A DNA stretch of 64,000 nt from Panopea generosa (Eukaryota > Mollusca > Bivalvia > Adapedonta > Hiatellidae): assembly GCA_029582155.1 (NCBI GenBank), contig CM055902.1:15202086-15266085 (forward strand), in the 5' to 3' direction. Below, piece after piece: positions 35,301 through 44,404 of this stretch. Below the pieces are notes generated by a model, which worked only from the letters and a program-made list of their open reading frames with translations, was not told the DNA's origin and did no database searches. A program made the translations under genes and the position numbers. The stretch's first letter is position 1. Each line of letters begins with the position of its first letter.

Positions 35301-38300
35301 CATATGTAATATTTCATGATTTATTGTAACATAGACCTACAGTACGCATTTTATTGAACTGAGGTATGTTTCTCTAAGGTTATGTGATCAATTTATTAGC
35401 TCACAGATGAGCCTTGTGATCGCCCCGTGTCAGTAAACCATTAGTTGTAAACTTTTCCTTAAAACTATTTATTCTCTGAAACATCACGGCAAATATTTTT
35501 ATTAAAGCTCAAATTTGACCCCGTCAAATCGGCTTATGGGTTGTTTAATTTTGTATTTAAAACAAAAACATTCGACACTACAATGCTGGAGCTTTGATAT
35601 TTCACATGTAGTATAACATTAGTTTGTCAGGTTTGTTCAAGCCATGACCTCGATACCAGACGTTACACCACCCTAGGACCTTATCATGAATTAAACACCT
35701 TTATGTCTGGAGCATTGTTTGGTCATAAATGTTTAGACTGGGTTTTCTTAAAAGAGATTAAATATCCATAAGGGACAAGCAGGGGATACAATTTCCAATG
35801 ATCTACTTCTCAATGACTGATATGCTAAATGTGCGTATATTTAGTATATATAATCCACATGAGTAGGGGTTTAAAGAATTGGATAATGGATCTATGCATG
35901 ATTAGGGTCTAATAAAGGGAATTTTACATAGGAGTACTATCCAATCTATTTTAAGAAATTTGTTAATAATTTTCATATATGGATTATTGTTTAGTCATAA
36001 CAGTTGAGACTGTATCTTTAAAGGGGAATTTTATATCTATAAAAGGTATAAAATTATGAAATTTCATAAATTTTCCCAAGAACCGATCAGCAAAATATTT
36101 TAAATTTGCTAAAAGTGATCCCTGTAAATAGGATTTTACATTTGTTCAATAAAAGGTCTAGGATCAATCAGGGGGCAGTAAGTAGACTTCTCCGTGTAAA
36201 TGCTAATTAAAAATTAAAAAGTCGAAGAGAAGTTACAATTGATAGCAGGTGAACAACGTAGGTCCTCTTGATCGATATTGCCTCTTTAGGTGTTTTATTG
36301 CAGGCAATATTGTCGCTTTCTGAAAATGCTATTAATTTATTTAAATATTTAACATTTTCCAGGCAGAGTGTGATCAAAACGTTCACGAATTTCGGATAAA
36401 AACGTACTATCCGTGCCCGGCTTTAAGTAATAGAGCGGTTACATTTGTGCTTGGCTTTAGCTGGAGAGGTCTTACAGCGTTTGATGTGGATGATAAAGGT
36501 ATCTAGTTAGCCTTGTAGTGTCTTGATTCTTGTGTTTTTTAACACCCAGCACTTTGGGTATATCCTTTGCAATATTAACAATGACCAACCGGTTGCCGTA
36601 TTAATCCAAAGTTAATTGTAAAATGAACGAGAACGTTGCAATTATGCTGTAACTAATTAATTCATTCTTGTGACTTGTGGCAAACCCCATTTGCTTTTAT
36701 TTAAAAGTAATAAACTGCATTTTAACCAACAGGTGAATGTACTTACAGCTTGTAAAAGGTTCATGAATAATGTCCTGTCAATATGTGTATATATATTTTA
36801 CCATATTCCATATTCGCTGCAGCATTTTAGTACTAAGGATTTTATTTTAAACTTATTTATTTTACTTCGATTGTGAAACAAGTTATTACAACTTAAGCAA
36901 ATCACGCTCGAAGTCTTCCTGGTTAGAACCAGTACTAAGCATATGCGGAAAAGTGTCTTGCTCAAGGACATCACACATAGCCGTGGCGGAGGATCGGACC
37001 CACGACCCTCCGATCATGGGTTCGGTGCCCTACCACTGGACCACGCGCTCCACTAAGGATTTTGGAACCTTTATTGCATATTATTTAAACAAAAACATCC
37101 AAGTACATACTATTATGTAAGCATTTTATTGCTGTAACATTTATATATAGTTTGATAACCATTTAATCTTTTTGGGAAATGTTTGAAGTGGATATGTAAT
37201 GACTGAGTAGTGAACAATGCCTATTCAATCCAGATAACGTACTATGTGCAGAAAATTTGCGTTGTAACTTAGCCCATAGATCTTCATAAGTCAAGGCATA
37301 GCGTCTCAATGACCAACACAAATATGCTTTAATGAACATGTTAATTAATATCAATTTACATCAGTAACCACAATTTCAATTGAATGAGTTCAATATAATG
37401 ACATATCATTTACCTTTGACAGGTTAAATGTTTGTGCATGTATCATTAAAGTATATGAATACAGGTTTAAGTTTTGCCAACATTCACCAAGCCAAATAAA
37501 CACTAAAAAACCATTCAAAATGTCACACACTGCACTGCTGTCAATCATTTAAATAACATTGAGTTTAACAAAAAAAAATGGAGTTTACTTTCGGATGTTT
37601 CATTTAATATTATATGAGAAGAAAGAACCATATACACCAAATGTCTTGGGTAAACCTAAGTTTATATATACTTTATATACAGGGAGCGAAAGCAATTCAC
37701 CAAGATTGGAACCTCAGTCTGAGAACTTTCCCAGTTTGGACGAAGATTTGAATGACCCGGTCATGCAGGAAAATGCTTCAAATCAAATCTCTCCTGAAAT
37801 ACTGGACGGTGCACAAGGTAAGGTTATCGTGACAATAAACACAAACTATAATAGATGTATTTATTGAAAGACATGTATTTATTTTTTTATCTCAGAATGC
37901 GGATTAACGTCATTTTATTACAAAAAAGTAGGGATATGAGATATCCAGTTTTATTAAATTTTATTAAATTCGGCAAAAATAACCAAAAGAGTAATGTTCA
38001 TATAAAACGTGATACAAAGGACGTTATATATCATGTACTTTTTTGTCGCGAATTACTGGCAAACTCTCTCACATGATGCTTTTGGACCACGCTGGGCTCC
38101 AATTCTAGACCTCAGCGGGGAAAAAAATATAATGTAACACGAGTCATATAGCCATGTGATACCATGCAAACGGGTATGTAAACAAATAAATATGTAATAC
38201 AAAATATACTTACTCTAATAGGTTTGAAATATATACATAACATATTCAAATACGTGACTCTTTTATTGAAGTTTTGCATACCCATGTTATTAACTTACCG

Positions 38301-40879
38301 TGAACGCAAAACCACGATGGTTACACTACGGTAAGTCCGAGCTTCGGATGTACTTAGTGACAACTCGCTAGAGTTTTTGATAGCTTATTACGCCAGTAAA
38401 TGAATGTAAAACACGTGACACGTTTACAATAGTAAATATTAAATATCTACAACAAATGTTTTATCGAGGTATTTCTTCTCTCCTGAGTCATATCAAATTA
38501 TGTAAAAGTATTCTCATTTTGTAGAAGCGTAAACTAATTTAGACACACTTATTTCCGCCATTGATTATTTAAACGAATTTATAAAAAAAATGTGTTCGTT
38601 TATATTTTTGTTTTGCCCATCAGACACTGAAATACCACACTGCTGTTGACGATGCAAGATATTCGTGTGTCTTTGGCGGGTATATTTTGCTACCATTCTT
38701 TCAATGGGGCTCGAAATATAATTTAATTTTTTATTGCTATTTACATATAAATATGAAAGTGTGCGATTCATTACTTTACTAGTGCAACGCTCTCTCATAC
38801 ATTTGTTAGTTGTATCATCAGATGCACAACAAACAAAGCTGTGTGCCTGTGAAATTTTACGATTTACATGTTCACGGTTCATATATAATGGGACGAATAG
38901 CTTACTTATCAAACGTCCCTCGTAGAATATATTTCTATAACAGTAAAGTTAAATAAATGATATTGTTTTTGTATAAACTTATATATTTAAATTATTGAAC
39001 GGAATAAGTTTATGTATTGTTTCTGAATAAAGCTATTGATTTTAATCATTATTTCCGAATAATATAACCCATACAATGATAAATTATTGATTTCAAACAT
39101 TATTTCTGAATAATATAACCCACACAATGATAAATTATTGATTTCAAACATTATTTCTGAATAATATAACCTACACAATGATAAGTATATTTGTTTCTGG
39201 AGGGAATGGTTACTGAACAAAATTAACGATTTTAAACATTATTTCTGAATTACACAACCTATTTAAGTATTATTTCTGAAAGGCATACAGTAGTTTTATA
39301 ACTGTTGTATCTGAACGAAATATCTACTTTAAATATTTATTCTGAAAGAAATAATCTATCTTAAATAATGATTCTAAATGAATAATCTATCTTATTATTG
39401 TATCTGAGTGCTCCCCATGCTAAGGTATGTATCGTTCATTTAAACATAGTATTAAAAACAATTTTGAATATTGTTATCTATTAAAAGAAACTCCAAATGG
39501 TTCACTGTCGAGTGGGTTTCAACTAGTAACCCATACTGCGATAACTATCATCTTTTTTTGAAAATAGACATAAGACACAATATATTCTCTGGCAAAAATT
39601 AATGCAACACCTAACTGCAATAAATGTGTAGGGGAGATAATTCCTTTGTTCAGCGGAGCTTATGTTACATTTATCTATTGTTTTGAACTAAACCATTTGT
39701 TTGTGTTAATTCAATAGTTATTGATATAGTATGCTCATATTGACCAGTTTTTCTGAACTCGTTACCAATTAAATAAAGGCATGCGTAATAAAATTACTAG
39801 TCTACAACGAATGTCGGAACATCTTAATTTGGAACTGCAATTGTTTTGTTTGTTTGTTTTGTGAAATTAGTTCAACGTATATATGTTCTTGTTAGTATGA
39901 CATTTCTTATCAAAACAGCAAACCTGTTTACAATGTCGTTAAATATGTTCGTTTTAAGGACGTGAGGATATATATAGACCAAGCAGGTCATCATGTGACT
40001 GTATGACTACATCAGCAGTTATCCCAGACACTGCGAAAGACGTTTCTCCAATGTCAGAATTGGCCTCCAGACAAGGTTAAGGGAATATATTTGTTAAAAC
40101 AATTGTCAGTCGTTGATATAAATGTTTATTTTTAAACATGATACATTAGGCTTAAACAGGGTATAGACCTAGTTGGTTATTGATTCTAATTTGATTAAAA
40201 AAATGAGGAGATAATTGAATACACTTACATATATAGGTACTTTTTAATATTCAAAAAATCTTAGAGGTGTCAGGACCCTTTGTCACTCTCTAAATCAGTC
40301 AGTGGAATTTTACTGAACATTTGATGAGAGAATACTTTATTTCACGGGGATTGACATGGTTAGTTCACTCGGAAACGCATCTGACCTTATATACAGGTAA
40401 GTTCGAATCCCCGCCCGGCAACAGTCTCTGTGGTGATTGATATAAAACATTGCGTCTCAATGTCTTTCGTCTCTCACCGCTATTTCAAGTGAAAAGTTTT
40501 CAGTTACTTGCGGAGATATGTGTACTCCAGCACTGGCTAACATTCCAGGATCCCAGGAAAAAAGTGAACGTCTATAAGCTCTCGAAGGCATAAAATGACG
40601 CTAAATATTCAAAAAAGCGAACGTGATTTGCAGATTTTAAAGATATAGTATACGTAATTAAGCCATATTATATGATTTATTGAGTATTTATATCTGATTA
40701 TTACAGAAACTGGACTCGCTGAAGCATGTGGCAGTAACACAAATGTTGAAGCAAACGTTGAAGCATGTGGCAGTAACACAAACGTTGAAGCATGTGGCAG
40801 TAACACAAACGTTGAAGCAAGCTCGTCGGCGAAGAAAAAGAAACGGAAGAAAAGAAATAGGAAGAAGACAAAAGAATAG
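25772..40879 (+). CDS. SAMD9L: SAMD9/SAMD9L-like protein with N-terminal HEPN and CARD (9 coding exons, 2026 aa)
   Basis: Joined coding exons: 25772-26363, 27104-27397, 27919-28123, 29373-29434, 30503-34869, 36363-36498, 37683-37817, 39959-40075, 40707-40879. All introns are GT-AG. Exit phases are 1, 1, 2, 1, 0, 1, 1, 1, and the sum (6081 nt) is divisible by 3 with no internal stop. Domain order: HEPN (aa about 20-170), CARD (about 210-287), unrecognised module (296-385), SAM (about 392-463), AlbA_2/Schlafen-like (about 520-660), SAMD9 central region, P-loop NTPase (Walker A about 1027), TPR-like helices (about 1400-1600), OB-like end (about 1810-1886), tail (1887-2026). Vertebrate SAMD9/SAMD9L are interferon-induced antiviral and growth-restraining proteins whose AlbA domain is reported to cleave tRNA-Phe. 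A defence or translation-control role here is inferred. The exact 5' UTR and poly(A) site were not found. The symbol denotes family membership, not proven orthology. Confidence 0.88.
26364..27103 (+). other. Intron 1 of SAMD9-like gene
   Basis: 740-base intron. It contains a possible tRNA-like fragment near 26620-26705 (on the minus strand, a B-box-like GGTCGTACGTTCGTGTCCCG). Nothing else was recognised. Confidence 0.6.
27104..27397 (+). CDS. Exon 2 of SAMD9-like gene: CARD
   Basis: Encodes aa 198-295. After a short linker, six helices fit a caspase-recruitment domain: KWVRQLSRKLEFGNFLRNLK (helices 1-2), a VITYTKMKEIEHMYNYEEQA helix 3-4 block, LLVLRMV, and VLQFCKCLRECNPDLADLIE (helices 5-6), the last being a typical CARD ending. 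CARDs form homotypic filaments with adaptor or caspase CARDs in the cytosol. The exon is 294 nt and flanked by phase-1 introns on both sides, so it is a symmetrical module that could be gained or skipped without shifting frame. Acceptor TTTGTGCAG, donor ACCG|GTGAAT. Confidence 0.88.
27495..27760 (+). repeat. Intronic repeat, copy 1 (intron 2)
   Basis: Words shared in order with 28905-29185: GTCTCACTACACAGTT, GAATTTTGTTC, CATAGCAG, CAACTGATAGGTTTACCA, CAGTAACACCCT, GTCCTCAAATACTCATAAATACATG, AAATCCTAT. It is either a dispersed repeat or a local intron duplication. It lies about 160 bases before exon 3. Confidence 0.75.
27919..28123 (+). CDS. Exon 3 of SAMD9-like gene: unrecognised module, first part
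   Basis: Encodes aa 296-363 plus two bases. An amphipathic helix (LIEKIQALLEANIQVDGKT) is followed by EDVHIFIEERMGWSLKFTAV and a Cys/His-containing EKCVIDTFHCPKLEKG. The pattern of short helices and a strand-like end could be a small winged-helix fold, but I do not recognise a named family. Acceptor TTTTACAG, donor AGCAG|GTAGTT (phase 2). The frame would terminate at the codon immediately after the donor if unspliced, which supports the junction. Confidence 0.75.
28124..29372 (+). other. Intron 3 of SAMD9-like gene
   Basis: 1249 bases. It contains the second intronic repeat copy (28905-29185); the rest is unrecognised AT-rich DNA. Confidence 0.6.
28905..29185 (+). repeat. Intronic repeat, copy 2 (intron 3)
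   Basis: Parallels 27495-27760 with an extra insertion around 28960-29010. It lies about 190 bases before exon 4, much as the first copy lies before exon 3. Confidence 0.75.
29373..29434 (+). CDS. Exon 4 of SAMD9-like gene: unrecognised module, end
   Basis: A 62-nt micro-exon encoding aa 364-385 (RFEGLSWKIERPALSAAISN then T and the first base of Pro). It was found because it restores phase from 2 to 1 between exons 3 and 5, with a good acceptor (TTTATTGCAG) and a consensus donor (GC|GTAAGT). The EGLSWKIERP run probably completes the exon 3 fold. Confidence 0.7.
29535..29758 (-). repeat. tRNA-derived SINE, family B, in intron 4
   Basis: The minus-strand head GCCCGATTAGCTCAGTCGGTTAC with GCGAGTTCGAATCCCC (A and B boxes) is followed by a body with GTGAGAAACGA-type and CAAGTAACTGATAG words in reverse orientation. 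Related copies lie at 40340-40590 and 58998-59255, both plus strand. Confidence 0.85.
29978..30241 (+). mobile_element. Small element with CTCCCC/GGGGAG ends in intron 4
   Basis: Begins ATGCTCCCC followed by AAAAG and a G12 run, and ends CTTGGGGAGCAT, giving short terminal inverted repeats. The interior has GTCCGTCCGTCCGTGCATCC, CAATTTTATGAAACTTGCTAGG and GGAGTTACGGCCC. These words fit a common bivalve dispersed element (recollection, not a search). No transposase is present. Confidence 0.6.
30503..34869 (+). CDS. Exon 5 of SAMD9-like gene: SAM, AlbA_2, NTPase and TPR core
   Basis: A 4367-nt exon (aa 386-1840) holding almost the whole SAMD9 core, as in vertebrates, where the coding region is essentially one exon. 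SAM at aa about 392-463 (VFIKMTDIEMKETFSEYLGD). AlbA_2 at about 520-660 (FVAACLNGRKNGTIHFGIKA, then EILYPPKGLQRREFFVYEA). The SAMD9 middle follows (LVIFLVFEKSVERDPMFEIA and ECVIIAENDEQLRHWKKE). The P-loop is RPGAGGSTLGMHLLW with G1027-T1032, lacking the usual Walker A lysine; FLILVDN supplies a Walker B-like Asp at about 1088. TPR-like helices (AEEAIKLSLEQKPRSSYLLD) start at about aa 1420. The upstream ATG at 30493 lies in the intron. The exon ends CACAAG|GTAATT in phase 0; unspliced, the frame runs to 34938. Confidence 0.93.
34960..35275 (-). repeat. Pair of tRNA-like SINE fragments
   Basis: On the minus strand, GTTCGGCTAGCGCAGTCGGTAGAGC (34990-35050 region) and GTCCGGTTATCTCAGTCGGTAGAGC (35210-35265 region) are A-box heads. 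The first has a B-box-like AATTCGAATCTCGG. Both are flanked by TGCTTACATACGTTT on the plus strand, so this looks like a tandem duplication or two insertions of one family. Confidence 0.7.
35395..36270 (+). repeat. Dispersed bivalve-type repeat
   Basis: Several degenerate paragraphs share phrases such as AGCTCACAGATGAGCCTTGTGATCG, CTACAATGCTGGAGCTTTGATAT, GGGAATTTTACATAGGA and GTTACAATTGATAGCAGGTGAACAACG. The related segment 40985-41490 contains ACTACAAGGTCTGGAGCTTTTATATT and ends CAGGTGAGCGACTTG. No coding capacity. Confidence 0.65.
36363..36498 (+). CDS. Exon 6 of SAMD9-like gene: OB-like C-terminal segment
   Basis: Encodes aa 1841-1885 plus one base. The segment AVTFVLGFSWRGLTAFDVDD matches the conserved last beta-strand region of SAMD9 family members (an FxLGF..xGxxAxD pattern), which ends the family's OB-fold-like domain. 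Acceptor TTTTCCAG, donor AAAG|GTATCT. This exon shows that the frame at the end of exon 5 must be spliced; it would otherwise end in 23 unrelated residues. Confidence 0.88.
36865..37056 (-). repeat. tRNA-derived SINE, family A, in intron 6
   Basis: Inverted copy of the 12925-13130 SINE: the minus strand reads GGAGCGCGTGGTCCAGTGGTAGGGCACC ... GTCGTGGGTCCGATCCTCCGCC and ends at TTCGATTGTGAAACAAG-type sequence at its plus-strand left edge. Confidence 0.9.
37683..37817 (+). CDS. Exon 7 of SAMD9-like gene: disordered linker
   Basis: Encodes aa 1887-1930 with shared Gly at both junctions. Rich in Ser, Glu, Asp, Asn and Pro (ESNSPRLEPQSENFPSLDED, then NQISPEILDGAQ), so probably disordered. Phase 1 on both sides. 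Acceptor TATATACAG, donor CAAG|GTAAGG. Confidence 0.75.
37818..39958 (+). other. Intron 7 of SAMD9-like gene
   Basis: 2.1 kb. It contains a tandem repeat at 39010-39240. Fragments near 38040-38120 (CTGGCAAACTCTCTCACATGATG, CCAATTCTAGACCTCAGC) resemble the SINE-like piece at 55750-55860. The 115-codon minus-strand frame at 38565-38912 has no recognisable domain. Confidence 0.55.
39010..39240 (+). repeat. 51-bp tandem repeat, about 3.5 units
   Basis: The unit contains ATTATTTCTGAATAATATAA then CCCACACAATGATAAATTATTGATTTCAAAC. Copies start near 39041, 39096 and 39150 with drift. It causes a false 77-codon frame with a 17-residue repeat on the minus strand. Confidence 0.85.
39959..40075 (+). CDS. 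Exon 8 of SAMD9-like gene: disordered linker
   Basis: Encodes aa 1932-1969 (REDIYRPSRSSCDCMTTSAV, then IPDTAKDVSPMSELASRQ). Phase 1 on both sides, acceptor TTTTAAG, donor CAAG|GTTAAG, the same AAG|GT context as exon 7. No domain is recognised. It is shorter than other exons and could be alternatively spliced without a frame change. Confidence 0.65.
40340..40595 (+). repeat. tRNA-derived SINE, family B, in intron 8
   Basis: Head TTAGTTCACTCGGAAACGC with GTAAGTTCGAATCCCCG. Body: GTGATTGATATAAAACATT, CTTTCGTCTCTCACCGC, CAGTTACTTGCGGAGATATGTG, ACTCCAGCACTGGCTAACATT. It closely parallels 58998-59255. Confidence 0.85.
40707..40879 (+). CDS. Exon 9 of SAMD9-like gene: nine-residue repeat and polybasic C terminus
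   Basis: Encodes aa 1971-2026 and the stop TAG 40877-40879. After ETGLA comes the 9-residue unit EACGSNTNV, once followed by EAN and V and then twice more in tandem, underlain by a 27-bp DNA repeat. The protein ends with ASSSA and a strongly basic KKKKRKKRNRKKTKE tail, which looks like a nuclear/nucleolar localisation signal or an RNA-binding patch. Acceptor TTATTACAG. The fit of phase and immediate stop after the basic tail support this as the terminal exon. Confidence 0.75.
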
Positions 40880-40984
40880 AACAAACTGTATTGATAACTA
40901 TTGGAATATGGAGGGTTGTTTGATCAGATGGCATAACCTTACTTGGGCGTGTTGCTTAACTCAAACCTTAAATGAACTATTTTG

Positions 40985-40994
40985 ATCGTTTTCC

Positions 40995-41039
<45 letters not shown>

Positions 41040-41490
41040 GCAATTTCTTTAAACGACATATCTGAAACCACTTTTTTCATAAATCTTAGTGTGAAGAAGT
41101 GTAACATGAAGCTCTCTCAAGTTTGTTTAAATATTAAACCTGAGGTCAAACAGGGTTAATTTCAAAATACAAATCTCCGAAACTACAAGGTCTGGAGCTT
41201 TTATATTTTGAATGTAATATCACCTAATTCTACTCGGGTTTCTTCAAGCAGTGAACCTAGGGTCAAAATGGCGCCTGTCTTGGGGACTTCTACGTATTTG
41301 GCTTAAATGATACATATAAGTAGGTTTTCAAGTTTGTTCAAATAAAGAAGTAGGGCTCATTGGGGCGCAATAAGGGGACTGAGGAAAACAGATACTTTTT
41401 AATTTTTTCGCAGTTCTTTATAGGATTAGTCCATTCAAAATTTTAAAAGAAGTGACAGGTGAAATCAGGTGAGCGACTTGTTTCTTTACT
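40985..41490 (+). repeat. Dispersed bivalve-type repeat with (GTCT)n microsatellite
   Basis: (CTGT)n at 40993-41040, followed by AACATGAAGCTCTCTCAAGTTTGTT (shared with 14805), CTCCGAAACTACAAGGTCTGG, TTGTTCAAATAAAGAAGTAGGG and CAGGTGAGCGACTTG at the end. It is just downstream of the SAMD9-like stop codon, so that gene's 3' UTR may run into it. Confidence 0.75.
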
Positions 41491-41633
41491 GATTTTAATC
41501 AATAGTACGCTTATCAGGTTGATTGTAGCATTATATCTTTACAATGTTGGTAAGATGGCCAATAATAATTGTATATTGTTTGTCTAACATGCTCATTAGA
41601 GGAAGATATATAGAAGAGCAAAAAAGAGGACAT

Positions 41634-41634
<1 letters not shown>

Positions 41635-41665
<31 letters not shown>
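41635..41665 (+). repeat. (GA)n microsatellite
   Basis: About 15 AG units. Confidence 0.95.
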
Positions 41666-41667
<2 letters not shown>

Positions 41668-41829
41668 CTGTACATTGTTTTAAGTGTAAGCGGTGATATG
41701 TGTATTTTATGAGATCGAATATGTCATGTCATTAGGTATTGTATTTATAATATCACATGTAAAATAGTCATCGTCAAATGTCAAAGTAGCAACGCTAAAA
41801 TACCATAGCTTTAATAGTTCATTCTTAAC

Positions 41830-41985
41830 GGGAATACAGCATGATTTTTCAAACCTTTAAAATTGACTAAAAACATATTTCCAACATAACATGCTTATAT
41901 ATACTCACTGATCCCATACTGCCAAAAGTATATATATTTAAACATGCCAAAATAATATAGTAAAAAGGGATTTCCTATCTTTATA
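41830..41985 (+). repeat. Dispersed repeat, copy 3
   Basis: Matches 1000-1080 (TTTAAAATTGACTAAAAACAT, TGCTTATATATACTCACTGA) and 13735-13930 (CCAAAATAATATAGTAAAAAGGGATTTCCTA). Confidence 0.75.
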
Positions 41986-44030
41986 TATTACTGCACTCAC
42001 CAATTCTGAAACAGTAAATGTTTTTTTGGATGTGACTGTAACTGAACTCCCTTTTACATATCACCCCATGTCAACTATGGTACATGGTAAGACATTTTGT
42101 GCCGGTTGGGTACCCAGTATTTAACTGCATACACTATAAGAGTCATGACTGCAGATAAAAGTGAGTACAGTTTATTTCGGTTATGGTAATAGTTTCAAGG
42201 CATGTAAATGTTTGCTCAGGAGACGAGGGGATCATCCCTTTCAGATTTATTTTTCAAAATACAAATATATAATCAATGAATGACTTAACAAAAATCAATT
42301 TTGGATAAAACATCTAGCCAAAGGGAAAGAAACTGTCTCAGCCATTACTACCACACACTCATTCGCCAGTCAATCAAAAAGTAAAAAGACATTAGAGTAA
42401 ATCAAATAAGATTAGTCTACGCAAACAATATATGTCGGGGGTGGGGGCATGTCTGGGCATTGTCCCCAAGTACTGAAGTGAGATAGAAATGGCTGTTGCC
42501 CATTCCATTTAACCCTTGATCCCCTACCCATATTTCCAATAGTCCGTGACAATTCCCTGACATTGTTTTTAAATTTCAAATGTCCCCGATACTTTCAAAA
42601 ATTCCCTGACAATTCACTGACCTTGAACAAATTAAAATTGTCCCTGACTTTCCTCTGATGCGTGGCAACGCTCTATACTCCTTCGTAATGCCTTATTTAA
42701 AATACGGTTAATCGAAGTTGAGCATATAGTTTTTACTTTTACACATCGTACACTTTGTTATTCGTTTTGAAAACTAATATTCAGTATTGCATCATAGACA
42801 AGAGATGCGATCACACTTCACATACGTGATATAGAAGATGGTATGGTAAGTGCAGATGCACTTATAATGACAGAGTGAAAATAAGACAATGCAATCTTTA
42901 GTTATAGGTCGCATGTAATGTTACAGCCTATTTAATGTAGGCATTGTGTTTATATATTCAGTTGCAATGCGGGCAAAGCCCGTCCATTGATCAAAAGGCC
43001 ACGTGTCGTGCGGATTCTGACTGTCAGTAAAACATATAAGATCATTTTTATTTTCATCATTATTTACAGAAATATCATCATAGTATACTAGATTATTATA
43101 TATGTAACGGCGTTCATCGCCATCTTGGATCTCGTTATAATTTTGAAAAAGCGTTATCTGTTGAGATGGACAACTAGTTATATATTTTATTCATTTTATT
43201 TTGCAATTTGTTTGAATGGGTGTAATTTTAGTTTTAAATAACTGCTTGTTAAGTTTTTGTATTGACTGAAACAAGAGAACTACTTTAACGCAATGCGCTC
43301 ATTTATGATTTAGTACATAGTTAAGCTTCTAATGAATCGGATTGTGCAGACGGGGCTAAAATAATAAATAAATCGTAAAGTGTGGAATGGAGTTCAATTG
43401 ACAGTTTATGACGGAATCCTTATTTTATGCTTTTTGTACCTCTCTCGCTGTTAATAGGACTTGATTCCGTATAAACATAAACGCAATTAATTGAAACTTT
43501 TATTCTATGATATGATGTATTTTAAAATGGGCATTTTGATTTGTTTATTGTATTTTCTGTCATACAAATTAACAAAGATATTTGTATATAATGATAAAGG
43601 TATATAAAGTGTTAATGAAATTACCAATCAAAATTAACGTCTGATCCCTCCTGCCCTTGGTGTGCATTATCCGTTTACTATACTGAACGGAACAGCTAAC
43701 CCGCCACTTTTGTATTTTCAATATCTTTTCAAAATGTTGAGTTTTGTATATGACATAAACAGACAAGTGTGTATTTTACATAGCCTAAATTTCAAGGACA
43801 TTGCTTAAAATACATAAAATGCCAACGACATTAAATGTCAGGTGGCGTTCAGTATATATTGTAATATATTGTAACGTATTGCAATGTTAACATTTTCACT
43901 CGTATTTATAGTTTTCTTATGTACAATTTGATAGAATGGTTTATGTACTGTGCACGTTATTAAGATGACATATTTCATATTGTAAATTTTATAAAGTTAA
44001 CATTGAATAAGATAGAAGGCGACTAACATT
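41986..44030. other. Intergenic DNA with a CCCTGACAATTCCCTGAC-type repeat
   Basis: At about 42540-42670 the words TCCCTGACATTG, TCCCTGACAATTCACTGACC and GTCCCTGACTTTCC recur, with GTGGCAACGCTC at the end. I recall GTCAGGGAATTT-type dispersed repeats in invertebrates, but the family is not certain. No gene is seen elsewhere in the stretch. Confidence 0.45.
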
Positions 44031-44037
44031 ACAAATC

Positions 44038-44101
44038 ATTTGTATTATATCAACTCAATTTGTATTATATCAATTCAATTTGTATTATATCAATTCAATT
44101 A
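44038..44101 (+). repeat. 21-bp tandem repeat, three units
   Basis: TTTGTATTATATCAATTCAA repeated three times with one substitution. Confidence 0.9.
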
Positions 44102-44217
44102 GACAAAACATTAGCTTCATAGATTTCTCCTCTGTTTTTGTCATTCGTGATTCGTGATTTAAATAGAGGATGGTGTATTGGTTACTGCTTCCCCTCAGAT
44201 AAGTCTGACTGACTTAC

Positions 44218-44285
44218 CTTGCCCTTGGACGAGGCTCCTTGTCTTTTTTCATGCCGAACCTGATGAAGTTGATAATATTAGACAT
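44218..44285 (-). CDS. Possible first coding exon, minus strand, product not recognised
   Basis: Minus-strand ATG at 44285 opens MSNIINFIRFGMKKDKEPRP then RA and ends at a perfect AAG|GTAAGT donor (44217-44212 in plus coordinates), phase 2. Short, basic and with a consensus donor, but no downstream exon was identified. The strand agrees with the other exon candidate at 591-706, but the distance and phases give no link. Confidence 0.2.
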
Positions 44286-44404
44286 TTACATGGTATTCTA
44301 TTTATCATGTCAATATTTCTAGTTCGTTTTTTATTCATTTCAAGTAAAGTTAAAAATAGTTCCGTCCAGGTCAAAATGTATAAGTATACATAACGACGTC
44401 ATGA

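Larger units (their letters stand above)
34870..36362 (+). other. Intron 5 of SAMD9-like gene, filled with repeats
   Basis: Splices K1840 to A1841 in phase 0. It holds two tRNA-like fragments (34960-35045 and 35185-35275) and a long bivalve dispersed repeat (35395-36270). Confidence 0.8.

Noticed and set aside
38565-38912. 115-codon minus-strand frame inside intron 7 of the SAMD9-like gene
   Set aside because: No recognisable domain, and no splice or start context better than chance in AT-rich DNA.
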